From NCBI GenBank assembly GCA_947561395.2, contig OX387184.1:28324766-28388765 (forward strand): a stretch of 64,000 nucleotides of DNA. Direction: 5' to 3'. The notes beneath the pieces were generated by a model, which did not search any database, had not been told where the DNA came from, and was given only the letters and a program-made list of their open reading frames with translations. The position numbers and the translations under genes were made by a program. How positions within the stretch are numbered: the stretch's first letter is position 1; the number at the start of each line of letters is the position of its first letter. This DNA comes from Buxus sempervirens (taxonomy: Eukaryota; Streptophyta; Magnoliopsida; Buxales; Buxaceae). This document shows positions 39,444-52,000 of the stretch, piece by piece.

Positions 39444-42400
39444 ACACACACACACACATATATATATACCCATTTTATTTTTAATAATATTTTACGATTA
39501 CATATAAATAGAGTTTAGTATAAATATATTTAATTATGCATATGTACATATGAAATATAAATAAGTATGTACACACACGCACACACACGCGCACGTGCGC
39601 GTGCACACACACGCACAAACTCTTAAAAGAAAGAGGGGGAAGATAGGAACGAGCACCCCCATCTTTCGCCCCCTCTTGTTCTCTCTATAGATTGAAGTCG
39701 ATGCTAACAGGAGACAAAGGCAAGTACATTCCCCACCTTCTTCTCCACTTCTCTTTCTATCTTTCTCTCTTCTTCCTCTTTATCGTTTTCTTGTTCTACC
39801 TATTTTTTTTTCTCTTTTGCAGATTCATGAACGACCCAGAGGTTGAGGCCATATGACCACCATTGCTCTTATCTCCCTTTTTTCCCCTTTCTTCTCTTGT
39901 CCTCCCTCTTCTCTCTCTCCCCTTGCGTCCTCCTAATCCTCTGTTCTCATTCCCCCATCTATCTTTGTTGCTTTTCCTTTTGGTAAAGAAGAGGGTGACA
40001 AACCATTATGTCCCCACCCCTTAATACCATGATCCCACTTGCAACGATACATTCCGCTTTGGCCGACTAGGCGTCATGGTTTTGCTCTTGGGTTTTACCC
40101 AAAAAGGCCTCGTTGCCTGAGGGAGTCGCAAGCCTGCATATATGGACCTTTGCTTTCTCCTCCCCGAGCAATGTGGGATTTTGGGATTTCACACACTCGC
40201 TTCTCTTTTGCTCCTTCTGTTTTTTAGAGTTTCACATGGCAAATGCAGAATTTTTGCCGGTGCCATTGGAAATCCCCGTGAAATAGGAGAAATCACGTAA
40301 TTTCTCTCATTTCGGTTTCAGTGCTGCTTCTGGTAGGTAAACTGAAACCAGGTGGTTTCAGTACCGCTTCTGGCAAGCACCAGCGAAATATCACTAGTGT
40401 GGGCGATATTTTGCCGGCATGGCAGACCATGATTAGTCTATTTCATATAACAATTGTTTTTATTAATAACCACAATTTTGTTTTGATTGAATATTGTAAA
40501 ATTATATAATAATTGATTTCAGTATATTTGAAATAAATATAAAGAAAAAAAATCCTATGTCAATGAATAAAATTGAGTTTGGAAAATCAGTAATTTCTTG
40601 TATAGTTGAATGCATGATTCATATATAATATGTTATATTTATGGAATATAAGAGTATATATAGCACTGAAACCAATATGGTTAAGCTTAGGAGCAATGTT
40701 TTCAATGTTGACAACATTTTGTGAAATTTTGTAAAATATCACCATTTGGAGAGGTGGCGACAAGAAATCATGCAAGAAAAAGGTAAGTCGTGGAAATGTC
40801 GACGAAATGAAGTAAAAGTCACAGTGTCTTGCACGTGCGACCAAGTCTCCGTCTTAAGGGCGATGCTTGAAACATCGCAATTTCAGTGACATTTCAAGCC
40901 TCCAAATCCCCCAATCTTGCCTACTTTTTCCAGATTTCTCCCGTCTCTCCCATATCTTCCATCCTAATTGACTAAAAACACTTCAAAAGAGAGTTTCTTG
41001 AAGGTTCTATGCGTATTTTAGCGTCATTTAAACCTAGGAATAGCATTATATTAGAATACTTAACTATTTTTATTATCACGATTTTCCTGTAAGTTGGCAA
41101 CATTTCGCCGACATGTCGTTAATCAACACGATATTGAAATCCTTGCTTCGGAGTACATGTGGTCTAGAGCATACAATGAACAGAAGGTTGAGGACTATCC
41201 AACAACGAGGACCTAAAGACCATGTAGTTCATAGGCAACACTTATATAACGTGTGCAAGGAGATTAGTCAAGTCATCTTATAAGTAAGGTTTATTTTTGA
41301 AGTTTTTTGTAAATCAGGCATCAAAAGGAATGAAATTTGTTCTTTTTCTTTTAAAATATTACTAAGATTTCTTTTAACATTCAGATTTACATGGATTCTG
41401 CTCCATCCTATACAGTGTCACAAGCATGGTATTTTTATTCCCCTTCTATGATTGCCTTTGTTACAATTTGACAAACTGATACATTCATGTAAACATATCT
41501 GGGAGGCCTTGCTCTATGGAAAAAATAATTATGGGGTTTTAATGTATATTAAGTGCCACATGGCACACTCATATGCAATCTGAGGCTTCTATTTGTAAGT
41601 TTACCTTGTGGTCCGTAGCACTGTAAATGTAAAATGTGTCCTGAATTAATTTTTGCAAGGTGTCCTGGGTCATGAAATCCTTATATTCTCTTATTTCTAT
41701 GTCCATTAACTGATAATTTGTCATAAATTTTCAATTTTTGAAGGGACTGGCATATGTGGACTTCTGTGATGATGCGCACCTTATGGCAGCTGTAAGAAAG
41801 AATAAGCAGATTTTGCTTGGTAAGAGGGTGAGTATTGCAAAGTCTGATCCAAAGCAGAGGAAAAGGAGAGACTCCTCCGAAAGGGGCAATGCAATGGAAT
41901 GTGGTATGCTAGGAAACACAATTTTCTTTAAGCTTATAGATGTTGATTTTGCATGACATATATTACCTTTAAAATGGGAAAATCCCAGAGATATTCATAG
42001 TTTAATTTTAACCTTCACCTCACAATAGGTGTCATAAAAATATAAAATTATGTTCGTATATAATAATAAAAGAAATCATTATGAGATTAGTCACTATGCC
42101 CTGTAAAATGGTAAATAATTGTACACTTCGTGGAAAATTTCCAAGAACTCAGAAAGTTTTGAATTTTGTTTATTTCTTGAATTGATATTTCTATGTCCAT
42201 CGTGTTTTACTTTGTCATGATATATTGATCAACCTGTCATGCATTGCACCTGAATATGCAATTTTCATTATATCATTAAATGAGAAACTGGTGAAATCCT
42301 TCATAGGGGCTTCATCAACCTTTCCTGCGATGCCACATTTCTGGTCCTTATTTGTAAAATTAATGGATCTCTTTATATCAAAGATTACTGCCGCATAAGC

Positions 42401-45400
42401 CTCAGTACAGGTCTTTACAAGGTTATTTCTAAAGTCTTCTTCCTTCTGCTGAGAACTGTTACAACTTCTGTTGCTCACAATCAGACCGCTTTCATCAGAG
42501 ACAAATCCTTGATAGAAACTGGTTATGTTGATGATAGGAAGAGGAACCCTTCCCAGGCTTGGTGGTTAAACTTAATTGGAACTTGTTGAATGGAATTTTG
42601 CCGATTGTGATTTAAAGTGGAAAGGTTTTGCGGTTAGGTGGAGGAGGTGGATGCAGATATGTCTTAGCAATGTCAAGTACTCTTTCATTTTAAATGGCAC
42701 TACTTCTAGTTACTTGCCTTCCTCCGGAGGCCTTTGACAAGGCTGTACTCATTCTTCTTTCCTTTTTTCCTCTTACTAGTTGATGTCTTCAGTTTCCTTC
42801 TAGATCAGGCTGATGTTAGGGGTGGATTTGTGGGTTTCATTAAGGGAAGGATCAGGTTGCAGTGACCCATATTTAGTTCGTCAACGGTGCAACGCATTTT
42901 ATAGAGCTGTTCAAAGAAGGCACCCTGTAGCACCTGGATCCAGATTTATTAATTAAATAAAACCCAAACCCAAAGTGCTAATTTAATGGACCGAAAGCAA
43001 ACTAATCCAGACTTATAACAATGAAATACATTAGAGTGCATAGGAGTTCAAAACTATTAATTCAATACCTCAAATAATAAATGCTGAAGTATGACATCAA
43101 TCCATAAATAATCCTCAACTACAGTAGTTTGGAATTAAGGTCAGCTAAAACTCACATCTATCTAAACACTAACAATAATCCATAAGTCTAATAAACCAAC
43201 TAATAACCATATGAAAGTAATATCGATCCATCCTACATTAAACAAGAATAATCCTCTTCTCTTCCTCAACTAAGTCCTCTGCCCCAGGATGCTCTACCTT
43301 GAGATGATCGTCCTCATGGCGAATGTTTGAAAACAAAACGTGAGATATAAATCCAAGTAAGTAGCAACAATGCATGAAATTAAATAGTTTCACAGTTTTC
43401 CAAAACAAGTAGCATGAGTTTATGAACAATAAAACCAATCCTGGTAACCAAGAAAATAAGTAATAACCAATGTAAAATCCACAAGTAAACCAAGCAATAC
43501 AATTATTTCCAAGTTTGTCAATTTCCACAGTAAAAACCAGTACCAAAACAATGTGTGATATCACAGGACTTATGAAATAAGACATCTTTGAAAGGCTAAG
43601 AACCCGTTCCAATTACCACCTTACATCTTATTTGCGAAGCTGGCCAGATATAGTACACAGACATCGACATATTGTGGAGTATCCAAACCAGATACAGTAT
43701 TTGGGTTGGCTAGTACAATCTAATCAAACTTCATCAATATACCAAATAGAATGGTCTCACCGTGATACATAGTGGAAGGATCGCTGTAGCTCAACCAAAT
43801 ATAGGAAGGTTTCACCAAAATACATGTTGGGAGCATATATTGACCACGGGGTTAACCTAGCAAAGAATATCCCATTTCCCTACTTAGCTTAAGAATGGAT
43901 CAAACTAAGTTATGCCTGCTGAAAACTAGCAGCACCAATATCTAAACCCATTCTGGTAACAATTAGTGCAAGCATGCATAAAATCACTACAAGATAAATG
44001 GAGTAAAGGCAAAAGGCTCATCTCAAGATACATGAGAAAGAAAGATCACACCACTCCAAGGTACATTGAGGGAAACAGTGTCTCGCCCCAGTATAGATGG
44101 GAGCACAGAATTATGCTTCCAAGATTCATGGAATAACCAACAAAACCATCCCAAGATGCATGGGAGAAGAAGAAAACTCATAATGTACATATAAGAGTCA
44201 AAAACCATCTTTTTCAAAACAAAATGTACCCAAAATATTTTCTATATTTTTCAAATTTATTTTATCAGACAAAACATTTTCAAAATATGTTATAACATCA
44301 TAGAGTTGTATTGAAATTTCATAAAAATTCATTTTTGGTCAAATAGGTCAAAATGGAAGAATTTGGGGTTTGCGGCTTGATTTGGGATCAGGCATGGCTT
44401 GGGCAGTAAGAGTTAATTGAGTTATGGGTTTGCGTGCCTAAGTAGCACTCAAGCTTGGGGTCGAGCGTGGGCTGTCGCACATGAGCTGGAGAAATAGGGT
44501 TAGGTGCGAAAGGTTAAAAGGCTTGATTGATGCCTGAACAAAGCTGGGGCGGGGGTCGGGCACATGGATTCCAGTCTTGTGTTTTGTATGTTCTGCAATT
44601 ATCTTGAGCTTGTGCTTGAGTTCGTGTCAGGCGGCAAGGTTAAATAGTTGTTGTGCTCAAGGGAAGCTCGAGCGCAAGACGGGCATGAAGGATACGAACA
44701 TGATTTCATGGGTTTTTCTGAAAGCTTTTGGGTTTAAACCAAGAACATTGCACTTAAACTTTACACTATTGCATCTTTAAATCTCTTCTGAATTACTAAG
44801 AAAACCTTCTTTTAAACATTCTAAATCATTCCAACTAAATCCAACATGCCAAGAGTAAATCAAACACATGAAATTCAATCGTAAACATGGCCAAAATACT
44901 GTAAACCACAATCCAAAGCATACTCAGACAAGACAGAAACCAAAATCAATATTTCAGTTCGTGAAACCAGATGTAATACATCCAAAAACATAAGTTTGAA
45001 AATTAAGCCATCCACAAACACCATGATTTCACAATAAAATTTCATCCAATAGGCTCAGATCTTAACCAATAACTACATAAATCTCCAGATTATTAAAACT
45101 AATAATAAACCACCAATACACCTCAAATAAATCATGAAAACATTACTGTTTAATGGCAAATCCTTGAAGGCACTACTTACCTTTCTGTCTCACAACTACA
45201 ACTCCAAATGAAACTCCTTTGTTTTCCCTTGATCACCAACAGCAATCCACAGCCTTTAAGCCTTGATTGTGGAAGGGTTTCTTTTCTGTTTCACCTGCCA
45301 GCCACAACCCCAAAAGCGTACAACTTCTACAACTGCAGTTGCTATCTCTCCAAAACTACACCTTATAAAAATATGCACACACGCCCAAGCAAGTTGCTAC

Positions 45401-48400
45401 ATTAAAATCCTATTTTATTAGTAACGTGATCCCATGCATCTCACCTAGCATACAACCGAAAGAGTGCAGCCAATAAGATTAAAACTTAATTTATTTAATG
45501 GTACTCACCTTAATAAAATATCCTCCATCCGTTCGATTTCTTTAAAACTCCATGTTTAGGCCTCCTCATAACCATCAGTTTAAAACAAAAATCAGATTAG
45601 AGCATAATTCCCTAGAATTTCCTAATTTAAATGTTTATAATATTTAGGGGAAAATCAGAATGTTACACACCCAATGGATCAAATAATCCTCTTGTTTTGG
45701 AAATGGTGGTCTTAAAAGTAAATTACAGCAAAATCAGCTTCACTGGTGTTAACGTTGCCTCTAACACCTTGACTCATTTTTCCTCATAAATATGTTGGCC
45801 TTCACCTTGGTGTGAATCTCAAATCCTTGGGGTTTGGACCCCAATAATTGATAATATTGAGAGGGGATTAGCACTTTGGAAGAATAATTATTTATCTGAT
45901 TTAGACATCTTTTATGTGACCTCCCCACTTAATTTCTTTCCATATTCTATGGTCCGAAGAAATTGTGCCACAATATTAAAGAACTTTAAAGATATATCTG
46001 TAGACACTAAAAAATTGAGCCATCAGGTCAAAAAGTTGATCAAGTCAAATAATTGACTTTGGTAAATGAGATCAAATCCAAGGCTAGGGCTTAACCAAAC
46101 AAATAAGCCAGGTTAAACAAATTGACGGTTCGACCCGTTTAGGAAATATGGGTCAAGATAAGCATATTACAAATCCAACCCATTAACTTCAAATGGGCCC
46201 CACAAAACAAGATATGGGTTATATTTGTTACTAAAACAAAATAAATGTCTTTTGGTAACAAAGTTGTGATGATCCAAAAAGGGAAAGTCACAACCTCACG
46301 AATGGCATAGAATATTAAGAAATAATTTAATATTCAAATAAATGCCAAAATCAAAGCAAAGAGATTTCTCAGTATGGTATGCTCAATTAAATTCAAATTG
46401 CTACCAAATGAGACACATCCTCATAAGGAAATTCTCAATCAAAAGATATCCTCATATTAAGGCAAGTGTTCATAACCTTTGCCTATAAATAGAGGACCTC
46501 AATGAGAAGAAAGAGAGAACTTTTCAAGCTCTAGAAGACTTGCTTAAAGCTTGGACAAACTTTGTAAAATTCGAAGAAGTTTGGAGAAATTCTACAGAAA
46601 TTCAAAGAGAGTTGGAGAAACTCATTCAAGTCCACACCAAATCTACCCCGTTTTCTCTTTATCAAATTTATACTTTGAGAAAATAGAAGACAAATCACAA
46701 TCACAAGGAAGGAAGATCATCTGGTTGAGATCAAGCTTTATGGCCCCCGAATCAAAGATTGAAATCCAATTTGAGATCAAGCTCTCGCAGCCCTCAATTG
46801 AATATTGAAGTTTCATTCAAGATCAAGCTCGTGTAGCCCTTGGATCAAGACCCATCAAGGAGATCGAATCAGAGGAGAATCACAAAGATTGTAACCCATT
46901 TCTTCTTTTTAAATACAAATTGTTATTTGTTACATTTTTCTTGTCTTTTATTTTAGACACGAAATTTGTATTAACAATATCCTTTGGGAATGGTTCAGAT
47001 AATTTAAAAAAAAGAAAAAAGAAAAGAGGACAAGGCACCTTGTCTAATGGGTACTAGTTAATCAGGAGAAATATGGAGGTCTTAACTTTGGAACATTCAA
47101 ACTAGAAATTCAGCTTTGTTAGGTAAATGTCTTTGGAAATTTAGCATGGAGGGAAAAAGATCTTGGAGGGTCATCATAGCATGCAAATTGGAGGAACACA
47201 CCAACACATGTGACCCTAATCCCAAAGCTCACATCTATTACACTATGATATCCCGATCCCATATTGGAAACGGATGAATACCCGATATGGTATAAGAGTT
47301 AGGGAGAACACTTAACCAAGCGAGGCGCCTTTTGAGGACAAAACCGTGCGAGCTTAGGCCCAAAGCGGACAATACCTCGTTGGGTTGGGTCATTACAAAT
47401 GGTATCAGAGCTAGATCCAGGTCCAGTAGTCCGTGGCTGGTGTGGGTCCTGGCGTTGCCCGTAGGAGGTGGTTGGACCGATGAGGGCGAGCCCATGAGGG
47501 GTTGGCAGGCTTCTAAGTAGCCACTGCACGGGGACGTGCAGCCCTGAGGGGGGGGGGGGGGGGATATTGTGATATCCTGATCCCACATTGGAAACAGATG
47601 AATACTCGATACGGTATAAGAGTTAGGGAGAACACTTAACCAAGCGAGGTGCCTTTTGAGGACAAAACCGTACGGGCTTAGGCCCAAAGCGGACAATACC
47701 TTGCTGGGTTGGGTCGTTACATACACCATCCTTGGAAAGCTATAAGTTCCCTTTTCTAATCTTGTCTGCCGAAGATCAACTTCCCTTTTTGATTTTTGGT
47801 AGCACGGTAATCCTTTCTTTACCTTATTTCCTCATCATTTTCAACTCATTTCTGCCTCTTCTGCCCACTTGCCAATACTTAGTTGGGTCAGACACGGGCT
47901 TGGATTGGGATCTTCCTTTCCAAAGGGACCCTTGGACATTGGCCAAATTGCCTTTCTTTTGGCTCTCCTGAAGGATGCAGTCTTAGACCGCCTTCTCTTG
48001 ACTCCTGCATCTGGACACTTACTACTTGCATTTTTCTCCACGGAATCTTTTTTTCGTAATGCTTGTAAATCCAAGTCTTTTACCCTTTTTCCACATATAA
48101 ACTCACATCAATGGGTGTTCTATTGCCTAGGTCAAAGAGGGAATGTTCTTTAACATGTGTTGTACTTTGGACCATTTGGAGGGAGTGAAACATTGATAAT
48201 TTTTAGCTGTGGAATATCTAGTGTGGCTTTCTTGATCATCTTCCTCATGATTCTTTTTTCTTCCCTAGGCATTAATTTTGTAGGATTTTCATGGAGAACT
48301 CATTCTTACCTAACCTGTTTCCTATAGTATCAACTGGGCCCCATCCCTCTTTTGATGCTATTAAGCTAAAATTTGATGGAAGCTGTTTATGTAAACCAGG

Positions 48401-49009
48401 CCATTAAGATTGGAAGGAGTGTTTAGAGATTATATAAGACACTTCATTAGTATGTTCTTCACCTCAGTTGGAGCAGAATTGCAAGCCCATATCACCAAAC
48501 CAAGGGAGGTAGTCTCTCTTGGTCTTAAAGAGCTCATTTTAAAAGAGGACTCTCTCTTAGTGATTGGATGCATGCTTGACTCTCATGCCCTCCATGGAAA
48601 TATTTTACTCTATCATATTGGCTAGATCTTTTGTGTGTAGGCCTATAGCACTTTAAATAACAGTAAGACCAGTGGTGGCTCTTAGATGACTACCTTTGTG
48701 GTGTTTATGTAGGTGACTAAGACAATTGACTAAGATTAAGAATTGATATTATTTTATTGACTTTTGTTTTTGCATTATTTCTATTTAAAATAATATATGA
48801 TATTTATAATTTATAAAAAAAAAAATAGAACTAACCTATTGTTACAATTAATTGCATACATTTACATAGTTAATCTAAGAGGGTAAATAGTGTGTTGAAA
48901 AAAATTCAAAACCGAAATACTTTCAATGTATGGAAAGAAAGATAAGTAGAGAAACGAGGTGGCAAAGGTTCCTTCCAATCCTAGATTCTACTGAATCGAT
49001 TAATTATTG

Positions 49010-49068
<59 letters not shown>

Positions 49069-52000
49069 ACCAGTCATGTCCAATAATAGAGGTTTTCTTC
49101 CATTTTTTCGTATTCAAGCATCTTCGTCTTTTCTTTTGTCTTTTTTTCTTGTGGCCTTGTCAAGCTTCGCTTAGTTTTCCTCTAATCTTGTATTCCATTA
49201 AAACATCAATCAACTAAGTTCTCTCTCGCTCGCTCGCTCTCTCTCTCTCTCTCTAGCTAGCTATGTCCAATCATAGGTTTTCTTCCATTTTTTCTTATTC
49301 AAGCATCTTTGTCTTTTTTTTTTGTCTTTTTATGTGGCTTTGTCAGGCTTCACTTAGTTTTCCTCCAATCTTGGATTCTGTTAAGAAATAAATCAACTAA
49401 GCTCTCTCTCTCTCTCTCTCTCTCTCGCTCTTGCTCTCTCTCCCTCTCCCTCTCTCTCCCTCTTTCTCTTCCCCCCAGCACAAACAAAAAAAATCTTATG
49501 TTGTCTCTCTCCACTTTATCATTTTCCTTATTCTTTTATGTCTTCTTGTAATTTTCTTAAGCAATAATCCAACTCTAACTTCTTGCTGATTGATTAAGTC
49601 AAAAGTCCAAACCAAAGCCTTGTTAATGTTGTGTTGGTCCTTCTATTTATCTTAATATGCTATATGCATATAATTATATTTTCTTATATGGTTGTCATGT
49701 AGACCATCTCTCAATAACTTGTTAAATTTTAGAATACTCTTTTTTAATTTCTTATTCCCCTTTATAATTTTTCTTGTTAAATGAAACTTCAAAGTTTTAT
49801 CTAACCTCTTAAATTTTTATGATTTTTGTCAAAAATTTTTTTGTTCTTTTTTCGACGAGTCATGAGATGGAGATTTAGAAGATCACAGAGAAAAATCTAG
49901 CAAAAGCAAAATTTGGAAGAGTGATTAATAGTTAGAGACAGTAATCTAATGTAAATAACTGATATCATTTCTTGGTCATAAAATCATCATACCTTGCTCT
50001 ATATGCTTAAATAGTACAATCTTATTGTGTCTCGAAGAGGATTCCCTTTCTACGATTGGTTCCTTAAGGCTGTGTTTGGAACCTTGGATTTGGAGAGAAA
50101 AGAAAAGAAACCTAAAAATGAAAAGAAGAGAAGAGAGAAGAAAGGAAAATACTGATTCTCTTTTCTTTTCCAGTGTTCGGATGAGACGAGAATGGGAAGA
50201 AAAGAAAAATATATTTTAATAAGATGATGGGTTAGGGTGGTGGTGGTGGGTTAGTGGTAGTGTGTGGCTGCTGGTAGAGTTGGTGAGGTGGAAACAGTGG
50301 CTGTGATGGTGGTGGTAGTGGATGGTGGGTGGTGGTGGGCGATTGTTGTGGGTTGGTGGTGGTGGTATGGTAGGGGTGATGGTGGTGGGTTGTGGTGGAG
50401 GTGGTGGTGGTAGTAGTGGTGGAGTGAGTGGATGTGTGAGTAGTGATAAATGATGGTGAATTTTCTTTTCTTTCAAAATCTCTACCTTTTTGGAGAGACA
50501 ATCTTTTACATTGATGGGAAGGAGGGAGAGAAAATTTGGCGAGAAAATCTCATTTTCTTTTGTTCTAACCAAACGAGAGAAAAGAAAATTTAGCTTTTTT
50601 TTTTTTCTTTTCTCACCAAATCCCGGGTTCCAAACACAGCCTAAAAAAAAAAAAAAATCCCTTGTGGCAGCTAATCGAGGAAATGATTCGGCTCCTTAAT
50701 CCAAGTATGTTGGACAATTTATCGCCAAATTTCTAAGGGAAGATTATAAGTTCTTGGCAGCTAATTCTCTGGGATTTTGATTGCTTGCACAGAACATTCG
50801 TCATCTTTCAAATGGATTTTCAACAAATGCCATTACATACTTCATGCATGTTAAAAAAGTTTCTATAAAGTATAAAGAGGTCTACAACTTCCTTGCAAAG
50901 AGATAGAATTCCCATCCCTAGAAATAATTCTTCAAGAAAATTCATGTATACTTTGATCAGTTCAATTTTCAGTCTTCGTATATGATGATGAGATTTATAT
51001 TTAAAACTTTGAGCTTGGATTAGTCGGAAAATTACCATTAATTGGGATGACAAACCATCTTATGCATGTTTTAGTGCTATTTTAAGATTATTTTCTCAAA
51101 TGCATTGAAATCAGTAGTGAAAGATTACTAATTATCAATACCAGTATGGTAGCAAAGAAGAGAATATCAAAGATTATTTAAACCATATTGAGCTGGTGGA
51201 GTCCGACTTGTTGGTATGACAACATAAGTTATGCTAACCTATCAAGTAAATGCTTGAAAGATACTGGAGCACAAATAGCAGACTTGAAGTTGGAACTCCA
51301 TCAATTTGTTGAAATGATATTTAGATTACATTTCTGTAAGGAATTATTATGGTCTGATGGTAAAATAATTGTTTTTAGTGGAAATATCATATGCCTTAGT
51401 ATTTTCCCACAAAAACCACTTTGTTTTTTTCCTTAATAGAAACAATGACTATGAACTCTATAATGAATGATATAAAATATGAACTTAGATGGTTCGGTGG
51501 AAATAGGAGTCATGTTGGTAAACCAATTCAGTGGCTGTAGATCATTAAAATGAAGTCATAATGCCTGATGTTAATAATAATGTTTATACAATGTGACACA
51601 ATCATGATTGTTCCTGACCTCATAATAAAATTAAAATCAGGAATCTTTGCTTTTAAAATGTCAGTTGAATAATAATGAAGTGTGTATAGCTTATTATGAA
51701 AAATAATTGTACCTTTCTACTTCATAGACAAGGTTAGTCAAAGGACACAGCCTGTTCACTTCTGTAAGTCAAATGATAATTAAAGGACATAATTCGAAAT
51801 AGAGAATGAAAGTAACAATCCTAAATATGTACTTGTATATTTTGATTCTAAGCTTTTTGCTTAGTCTTAGGTGTCATAGTACGTTACAAAGTTTAAGCAT
51901 TCATCTCAGAAATCATACATGAAGATTCTAATGAATAAAGTCTTTCAGTTCTTCTATTATGAAACTTCTGAATTTTTCTCTCTTCTAAATAATTCTTATT

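Larger units (their letters stand above)
42230..48660 (+). mobile_element. Decayed LINE split by two solo LTRs and a TRIM
   Basis: Pieces of one LINE ORF2 follow each other in order. 42290-42920: reverse transcriptase ([46 protein letters not shown]-like). 45673-45993: after the catalytic motif ([26 protein letters not shown]). 46982-47238: maturase-like region ([15 protein letters not shown] in shifting frames). 47727-48150: zf-RVT region ([35 protein letters not shown]). 48360-48620: RNase H start (LKFDGSC). The frame is broken many times. No A-tail or TSD was resolved, so both ends are approximate. Confidence 0.75.

Noticed and set aside
50216-50572. 118-codon - strand frame rich in P, T and H
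   Set aside because: Translation of the GGT-rich repeat in the centre of the MITE.
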